Origin: Ophiothrix spiculata
Taxonomy: Eukaryota > Echinodermata > Ophiuroidea > Amphilepidida > Ophiotrichidae
Length of the DNA: 24,616 nt
Direction: 5' to 3' (one strand)
Assembly: GCA_000969725.1 (NCBI GenBank)
Contig: JXSR01S047002.1
The notes under the pieces are model-generated. The model was not told the origin of the DNA, did not search any database, and saw nothing but the letters and a program-made list of their open reading frames with translations. Each line of letters begins with the position of its first letter. Position 1 is the first letter of the stretch. Below, piece after piece: positions 18,411 to 24,616 of this stretch. The position numbers were made by a program, and so were the translations under genes.

Positions 18411-19338
18411 CAAGCAAGTTTTTCACTAGTGTCACATACTCGTAAATCGTTCCATTAGTGACGCTATTGACAAATCTGCCCGTTCTTTAAACCAAGAAAA
18501 CAAGAACATAGTTTATAATCAATATGGGACTATGTTTGGTTTTGATTAATTGTTGTCGAAAAAAAATCACCACCACACCACGTCCTGTAAAGAAGTTATC
18601 GCTTGAACAAAATTGCGTGTATCTATAAACACTCGAACAAACATTGTATTTTATGTCAGGCCGCCAAACACAATACACCATAACGGAATATGGAAAAGCA
18701 AGCAAGCAAACATATTGCTTGCTTGCTGATTTCTGAAAAGTTTCTTCAAAACCTACACAATAAAGTTTATTCTAAAGTAATCGAATCTTTAAAGGTGTGT
18801 GTTCCGATCACTTTCACCCACAACCTCTACCACATGAAAGGGCATACCTTTCTCATATTGCCTGTAAATTTTCACGCCCTTATCATATTTCGTTGACGAG
18901 ATATGGTAAAAAAAAGTGATGAATTAATGGAATATTTTGTTAACCAAAATAAATATCCTCTAGGTTTCTATGGGTGCTTTTCAGACACATTTATGCCAAT
19001 AACAATAATTTGGCTCAAAGTATACGATTGGAAATCTACGATTGCTTAATATAGGTGATGGCCCTTCATTCAAATATGGAAAAAGAGATGTTTTTTGTTT
19101 TGTTTTTACCAGCTCAGAATACCTACCTTTAATAACAGCTTCACATGCTTTCTGACCTCAAATGTCCATGTATAAGAATAGGAGTGGTATTTACGATAGT
19201 GTAACCCCAGGGATGCAATAATTATTAAAACATTTATGCCGAGCTGAGCTCAAGGATGCCAAAATAACTTAGATTTTTAGTGTATATATTTCAATTTATT
19301 TACCTTAACAAAATAAACTTGTCTAATCAAACCAACAG
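18411..19338. other. Upstream flank or intron of the lectin gene
   Basis: Ends at the acceptor accaacag (19338). A perfect 13-bp hairpin, AGCAAGCAAGCAA / TTGCTTGCTTGCT, lies at 18697-18709 and 18715-18727. I looked for a signal-peptide exon ending in phase 1 and found none I could support; the short frame at 18690-18896 overlaps the hairpin and has no hydrophobic leader. Confidence 0.5.
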
Positions 19339-19509
19339 ATTATGTACTGAAGCTGGATGCTCATTTATGCGAAGTCGAAGCAGACAAGATTCTTACCTTC
19401 AACAAGAAGATACCATGTGAATGCGAGATGGTTACATTAGGAGGTGTAAACACATTGGTACCGGTGCAAGACGAATTGATTAAAAGGAGGCAAACATGCA
19501 GCGGTGATG
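19339..19509 (+). CDS. Lectin gene exon A: cysteine-containing N-terminal segment
   Basis: Bounded by aaccaacag| and GATG|GTATGA. With one base carried in from an upstream exon it reads (D)YVLKLDAHLCEVEAD, then KILTFNKKIPCECEMVTL and a hydrophilic end QTCSGD. The four cysteines suggest a disulphide-bonded extracellular piece. I do not recognise a domain. No start codon suits this exon, so it is internal. Confidence 0.65.
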
Positions 19510-22500
19510 GTATGACAGGTTACCATTTGGTTTGTTTCAAGGCCAATTCTTAATAGCTTAAATTACTTCTCGTATTATTTTACAAAATATTTGACAAAAC
19601 TTGCCTCTGTTTTTGTGTCTACTTCTTCATTTACCCTGTTCATGATTTATGTTTTTCCTTTAACCTCCTGTCCTTTTCTTTCATTCATCCTTTTATCATT
19701 ACGTCGTGTTCTTTTCTTAATTTTATCTTCTTTTCTATTTTTATTTTATTGTTCCCGTCTTTAGCATAGGATAAGCAGTTCTTAGTTCAAATGATAAAAA
19801 TAATACATAAGATTTCATTTAAATTTTCAACAGATCCACCATCATCACTTTATAAAGGAATCAATTTAGTTTCGATTGCACCGTCAACAACAGATGAAAT
19901 TTCAACCACTCTACAACCAACCACATCCAAACAAGTAACAACCGTGCCAGGTAAAAGCTTGTTTCAATGCATGGTTGTACCGTACCTGTTTACCCCTCTA
20001 TTAACCCCGGCAGTCAAAGATAAAGATTGAGAGTTCCGTTGCGACACAATTGATTTTTTGTCTATTTTCTTAAATTTTAAAATTGTATTGGCTATTATAC
20101 AGAGTCGGGCATTATTTTTTTATTGATTTATAGTTACATGCGAAAATGGTTGGAAAGCTTTCGGTGATTTCATGTACTGCTTCAATCACGATGCAAGAGT
20201 TAACTTCTCTGAAGCCCTGACTGAATGTGAAAACATGGGAGCCAATCTTGTAAGCATCCACGACGTTGAAGTAAACAATTTTGTATCAAGTAAGTATAGC
20301 ACATATTTTTAATGTTGGACTGGACGAACTTTCGGAAGCAGATACACCTTAAATCGTTTTCCTGATTCACATGTGCTAAGCTAAGTTGCTTCTAGGCCAA
20401 GAAAACACATACCAAAACGACCTATTTTTTCCAAGCAGGAAAACAAAGCAAATTCTTTGCTAATGTTAAAAGACAAATATCATCGATGAAAGGAAGCTTC
20501 TGCAACAGTTTTTACTTTTTGTTCTAGTATCTCAAACCTTGAAATGCAAATGACACAAAAAATGTTGTTCACGAGAAAGATTGTGCAAAGTTTCTACTTC
20601 TTATACAATTATTTTCATTTCTTGAAATATAAACATGACAAAAGACATACAAATGTCAAAATAAGGTTAAGGTTTAACACTGTATGCGATACCCTAACTG
20701 TAAAATGCATAACGGTTATCGCTACGGTATTCGCTAACGGTATTTAGGAAGCTAGCATTAGGGACTGATTTATAGATATGCATGAGTTATCTTTATATCC
20801 CTATACTTTATAATGGGTTAACACCCACTTAACCAAATGTGTGTGGAAGTTTATAATTTCTAGTTCCTAGTGCTATGCTTGCGTATGTGGCAATGAAATC
20901 ATGAAACAATGAAATTTAATTGTACCCCGTTGTGATCACGGAGCGTGAATAACTATAGTCCTTTTGTTCTGATCAACATCATTCGATTAGTTTTGCCAGA
21001 AATTATATAGAACACAGTGTGTGCACCCTAACAGTTTAGCGTATGTCTCATGTTAATTTGTCGTCACAATCGGGCTGTTTTAAGCTATTTCCAAGTCAAG
21101 CGGTTATATCCACCGCTACATTTAACATTTGCGTTCTCTCTGAGAGAAATCGCAACAGGTACTTGCACGTTAAGTTGTGCACCATACAAATCAATGAGAA
21201 AAGCCGCCAGAAAGCGAAATTGGCTTGAACAATAGCAAACTAAAGCTCTTAATTTCTGGATGTTGATCGGGAGACGGCTGTTTTAATTAGCATTATAATG
21301 TCTGCACTATGTTAGACCATTGTGTGTAAGTCAATGTGACATACTTTGATTGTATAAAAATACACAAAAAGAAAATTAGGTTTATTTTTACGTACAGCTC
21401 TATATGAAATTTAGTTCAATAATGGTTCCGCTGACTTCATTTTAACAGCTGCTCATTTGCATTTAAATATAAATAAGGTTACCGTCGAAAATAGCGATAG
21501 CGGATTTTCAACGCAACCTCTCAAATGTTTCAAGAGTCTATATTAGGGACGCACCATTAGTTATCTGAGGGGGGGGGGGTAGGAAGTTGGTTTCGGGGGG
21601 GATTTTTTTTTTTTTACGCGCCCCATGGGGCGCGATTTTTTTTTGGTCAATTACCTGTTTTTTTCCCCATTCCATGTTCAGGGGGGAATTTTTTTTTCTT
21701 CTACCTTTGGAGGGGGAATTTTTTTTTTCCGAAAACTTCCTACCTCCCCTCAGATATCTAATGGTGCGCCCCTTATACAAATATTTAATGCATGAGAGTG
21801 CAATAATACAAAATATATCATGATGTCAAATTTGGACATTTCTGTTTCACGAGGCGTAGCCGAGTGAAATGGATCAGTCGCAATTTGACCGATTTATATA
21901 TTTGGTGCTATTGCATGTGCATAGGCATTCAATATTTGTACATATTATGATATCACACAGGTTTGGTTCATGTCGTTTAATAGTACAAACTATTGCACGG
22001 CTCAAATCACTGTAATTATGATATAAATAGGGCTTAACATAAGCACCCGTCTGAGGGCCAATGGCGGGTATCTTTGGTGTTGTCGGATGGGTACAAATTG
22101 AAAGTTGCCTACCCGACAAGGTAGGTAAATTTGGAAGTATATGTTAAGTCAATTTTGAGTAAATAAGCAACGTCTTCTTTAATTCAGTTTGAGTAGGGAA
22201 TTTGAAATACAACCCATAACCATGATAACAAGACCAAATTTAAAGATAAGAAAATCTATCCATCTAACAAATCGCTCAAAATGTTACTTAAATTTATAAA
22301 AAAAAATTCAAAAAACACTGACTTTTTGGATTTGTTTGGGTAAAAAACGCTCACATTTGGAACAATTGTAATACATTTCGATTTTTCCCTCCCGGTTTGT
22401 GAAGGTATATTATCGGTATTGTAATTTTGAAAAGTTACCTGTCCGACTGGCTAGTATAAAAATAGTCAGGAGTTCACTAAACTACCCTGTTAGAGTAATA

Positions 22501-23974
22501 TGACTCTTTATGCGATGGATTTATTTCTTTGTTTATTCATGATATAGGGTTTGCTGTTTCTTTATCCAGGTTTGTCAGTCTCATTTTTTGATCATTGACT
22601 CGGTCTCTTTTTCAGTATCAGTTAGGTCCGTTTTGACATTGCCTAATTTCGAAGTTACACGATGGTAGTAAAAAGTAACTGTTTTTTTAATTTTTAGGTA
22701 ATATACTTGAGGACGTTAGCAATAGTTGGTTTACATATTGGATTGGTCTCAACGATCAAGAAACAGAAGGTATCTTCGTGTGGACGGATGGAACAGAGGT
22801 AAGCTATAGATTGCAATTGAGGGTAGTTAAACTGTTTCTGGTCACTTAGGGATTTTATTGTTTCACAGTCTTCATAAAATACTGCAAACAAGAAGAATAA
22901 TCGTTGCCATGAACAAAATATTTTGAGTATATCAAATAAGCTGCTAGAAAATATCAAGTCAAGTGTGATGCAGCTTGATTGATAACATTGCGCAATAATA
23001 AGCGGCGGCCGACCAGTGACCGACCGGGCAACGCAAGCACTATTTCTCATCCATTCACTTACATTAGATTTTATACAAAATTTATACAAATTGCTAAAAA
23101 GATAGAAATTATTTGAAGTACTCAATTAAAATGTAAAGCTAATGCCTCTATATAAATTGATAATTTTATTTTATGAAGCACACTGTATACTAAAATAAAG
23201 TCATGGAAATGTTAACGTTAACCTAAGGAAATGTAAATCGACAAAAGTAATTTATAAAGTTTCTTCTTTCCTTGGTGTAAAAACAAGCAAAATCCATGCA
23301 CTCGTTTTCTAGCTAGCATTTGAGCATAAAGAAAAGACACCCCCTCCCCCTCAAAAGAAAAAAAAAGCAAGCCGAGCTACACTTCAAAGGTAACGTTCCT
23401 GATGAAATTGTAAATTCGACCTTGGACGTGATTTTTGACTATGCTCAACTTCAATGGCCTGTATCTCGTAATTTACTGTGCCGGTATTAAGGTACCTTTC
23501 GATATGACGAGACACATATATGGGGATAAAGTGTCAGGGGCCTGGTATAATTCCAAACTCCATTGTAACTGTACTATACCAACCATGTTTCCCTTAAATT
23601 TCTTGTTGTAACTCATAACTTGTTACTTTCGATAGCCCTGACATAGTATCCTTGAGTTTAACATGATTTTCTTCTTTGCGATACTGTGTTTCTGTTGCCA
23701 GGTCTATATGAACACCCTCATCATTAATATTAAATAGTGTGATGTTGTTGATAGTAACAATGTTGTTAATGCTTATACTGATGTTTAAAAATGTTGTTAT
23801 TAACTATCCTGAAAATTTCACTTTTAATATTAATTTCAGTCAGAGTACCGTCCCTGGGGATCAAGAGAACCAAACAATAAAAACAACGAAGATTGCGGAG
23901 GAATACGACCGTACACCGACAGATGGGTTGATATGCCTTGTTCATTGCTGTATCCATACATTTGCAAAAAGTAA
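19339..23974 (+). CDS. C-type lectin domain protein, 3' part of gene (five exons)
   Basis: Joined exons 19339-19509, 19834-19950, 20134-20289, 22698-22798 and 23840-23974 keep one frame (junction phases 1, 1, 1, 0), all with AG/GT borders, ending at TAA 23972-23974. About 226 residues are visible. A cysteine-containing segment (LCEVEAD, PCECEMVTL, QTCSGD) is followed by a Ser/Thr/Pro-rich stalk and a full long-form C-type lectin domain with six Cys: TCENGW, MYCF, TECENMG, EDCGG, DMPC and YICKK. The core signature YWIGLNDQETEGIFVWTDG is intact. The sugar/Ca2+ site has EPN (mannose-type in the family) and NED, but WND is WVD here, so calcium binding may be altered. Such proteins are usually secreted or membrane-anchored and act in carbohydrate recognition and innate defence. 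There is no transmembrane segment after the domain, and the 5' end with signal peptide is missing, so secretion is inferred only. Confidence 0.9.
19834..19950 (+). CDS. Lectin gene exon B: Ser/Thr/Pro-rich stalk
   Basis: Bounded by ttttcaacag| and GCCAG|GTAAAA; 117 bp, phase 1 at both ends, so it could be skipped without a frameshift. It reads DPPSSLYKGINLVS, then a tract such as STTDEISTTLQPTTSKQVTT. This is a mucin-like linker likely to carry O-glycans. The preceding intron (19510-19833) has a long pyrimidine-rich tract. Confidence 0.75.
20134..20289 (+). CDS. Lectin gene exon C: N-terminal half of the lectin domain
   Basis: Bounded by gatttatag| and ATCAA|GTAAGT. It encodes TCENGWKAFGDFMYCFN, then NFSEALTECENMGANLVSIH and DVEVNNFVS. 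The TC..GW / YCF pair is the extra N-terminal disulphide of long-form domains; TECENMGANL is the first core cysteine with the alpha-2 helix region. Confidence 0.93.
20290..22697 (+). other. Large lectin intron (2.4 kb)
   Basis: Runs from GTAAGT to tttttaatttttag. It contains a G-rich MITE (21545-21773) and several chance frames (for example 20544-20747 and 21043-21235) with no recognisable features. 22030-22130 contains repeated ACCCG / GGGTA motifs but no clear element. Confidence 0.85.
21545..21773. mobile_element. G-rich MITE in the lectin intron
   Basis: The 28-bp end AGGGACGCACCATTAGTTAT, then CTGAGGGG (21545-21572), pairs with 21746-21773 at 26 of 28 positions. Inside are alternating G runs and T runs and a perfect 18-bp palindrome, CGCGCCCCATGGGGCGCG, at 21617-21634. 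No target duplication is certain. Both-strand frames here (PPPP/KKKK-like) are low-complexity artefacts. Confidence 0.8.
22698..22798 (+). CDS. Lectin gene exon D: WIGL core of the lectin domain
   Basis: Bounded by tttttag| and ACAGAG|GTAAGC. It reads (S)NILEDVSNSWFTYWIGL, then NDQETEGIFVWTDGTE. WIGLND..TEG.F.W.DG is the most conserved stretch of C-type lectin domains and is intact. Confidence 0.95.
22799..23839 (+). other. Lectin intron (1.0 kb) with MITE fragment
   Basis: Runs from GTAAGC to ttaatttcag. It carries the truncated inverted copy of the 14771-15219 MITE at 23382-23519. A 143-codon minus-strand frame (22694-23125) overlaps exon D in antisense and has no supporting features. Confidence 0.85.
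23382..23519 (-). mobile_element. Truncated copy of the TATGTG-CGTCATATC MITE
   Basis: The reverse complement matches 14771-14908 closely, including CCGTCATATCGAAAGGTA-like ends, GTAAATTACGAGATACAGGC and AATCACGTCCAAGGTCGAAT. Only one end of the element is present; similarity stops near 23382 next to an A/C-rich tract. Confidence 0.85.
23840..23974 (+). CDS. Lectin gene exon E: calcium/sugar-site half and stop
   Basis: Begins after taatttcag|. It reads SEYRPWGSREPNNKNNEDCG, then GIRPYTDRWVDMPCSLLYPY and ICKK-stop. It contains the EPN motif, NEDC, and the last three conserved cysteines. The family's WND triplet is WVD, replacing an Asn that normally helps coordinate Ca2+. The protein ends two residues after the final cysteine, as in compact secreted lectins. 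Confidence 0.95.
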   Translation, partial: SEYRPWGSREPNNKNNEDCGGIRPYTDRWVDMPCSLLYPYICKK

Positions 23975-24145
23975 AATACGTATTTACCGCCACGGTTGAT
24001 GTCATGAGTAAGAGAGGGTGACCCAGACAATATAGTGCTGGTGGGGTGAAGAAATCATATACAATAACATATGAAGAATACAAATCTTATTATGTTCCGA
24101 GAATACGTTTAATTTCACATCTCATTCAAATATGTACAAAAAAAG

Positions 24146-24195
24146 AATAAATATCAATTCTGAGTAACATTTCATATCTTGATGATTGCAATAAA
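24146..24195 (+). terminator. Polyadenylation signals for the lectin gene
   Basis: AATAAA occurs at 24146-24151 and again at 24190-24195, about 170-220 nt after the stop codon, a normal 3' UTR length. Which one is used cannot be told. Confidence 0.6.
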
Positions 24196-24616
24196 ATACT
24201 GGGGGAATTCTATTTTCGAATTCTCAATATACATGTATCTCAATGGGATATGTAACTCTTGGTTTTCAAAGATCTTTGAAATTTGATTTCATGGTATGCA
24301 TACACTTGTGTCAATGTGAGCTCACATAACGATAAAGTTTTCATGGTGTTAAGAAGAACTCTCTTCCATTGCATCTGAAAGATCTGCCGCACAGCATCTG
24401 ATATCCAATTCTTTGATCAGATAGGTATCTCTTTCTTTGATGTTGTTGGCTTTGGCAAATCAAATTGAAGACAAAACCATATGGCTGTATAATAAAAGAA
24501 CATTATACAGGAATTTGATCAACATCACATTAAATATTCAATGTTCAGCCAGAAGTAAGGTCCGAGAAAAGTGGCTTGTTTTATTTTTTTTTATGCATAG
24601 AAAATCGGCACAGAGC
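24196..24616. other. Downstream flank
   Basis: No gene is assigned. A 36-codon minus-strand open stretch (24459 to 24349) was considered as an exon of a convergent neighbour but is too short to support. Confidence 0.4.

Noticed and set aside
21043-21235. Two overlapping 61-codon frames inside the lectin intron
   Set aside because: No splice sites in agreement with the lectin frame and no recognisable motif.
21587-21823. FFFF/EFFF-rich frames on both strands
   Set aside because: Translation of G and T runs inside a MITE.
22694-23125. 143-codon minus-strand frame
   Set aside because: Overlaps lectin exon D in antisense and shows no recognisable domain.
24349-24459. Minus-strand open stretch (ANNIKERDTYLIKELDI...) as the last exon of a convergent gene
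   Set aside because: Only 36 codons, a weak acceptor and no known domain; chance cannot be excluded, though it would be worth checking against RNA data.

Overview
The window reads as nuclear DNA of a large, AT-rich invertebrate genome, most likely a marine one. Coding sequence is split by GT-AG introns with consistent phases, most of the sequence is non-coding, and short non-autonomous DNA transposons are dense. A C-type lectin gene, a Penelope-like retroelement remnant and a zinc-finger/tyrosine-recombinase protein together fit an echinoderm, hemichordate, lancelet, mollusc or cnidarian. The sequence alone does not decide the phylum, and nothing bacterial or viral is seen.

Layout. 1-2369 has no recognisable gene but holds two back-to-back perfect palindromes (1084-1176) and a pair of GC-rich palindromic repeats (1425-1489). 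2370-2890 is a fold-back of Penelope-like C-terminal coding sequence. 2816-6423 is the main gene: a possible short 5' exon, an intron carrying a hAT-like MITE, and one large exon (3568-6423). That exon encodes an array of KRK-PPDS(D/N)SE repeats, two zinc fingers and a C-terminal domain with the catalytic layout of a tyrosine recombinase. 6424-15231 is intergenic and packed with inverted-repeat elements: hAT-like with 8-bp target duplications, TTAA-flanked, TA-flanked and unclassified. 15464-17005 is a 42-bp minisatellite that repeatedly switches orientation, with a pogo/Tigger-like MITE inserted in it. 17076-18260 holds further fold-back repeats, a (TG)n tract and a G run.

19339-23974 is the 3' part of a C-type lectin gene on the + strand. 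Five exons are visible: a cysteine-containing N-terminal segment, a Ser/Thr/Pro-rich stalk, and a complete long-form C-type lectin domain over three exons. Its 5' exon or exons, which should hold the signal peptide, are not identified. Its introns carry MITEs related to those in the intergenic region.

The two genes show no sign of acting together. The recombinase-like protein is the most interesting object: a long open frame in repeat-rich DNA with recombinase active-site residues and one clear deviation (Thr where box II normally has His). Most other open frames are chance or repeat shadows. Two arrays (16-codon and 14-codon periods) produce spurious frames on both strands.
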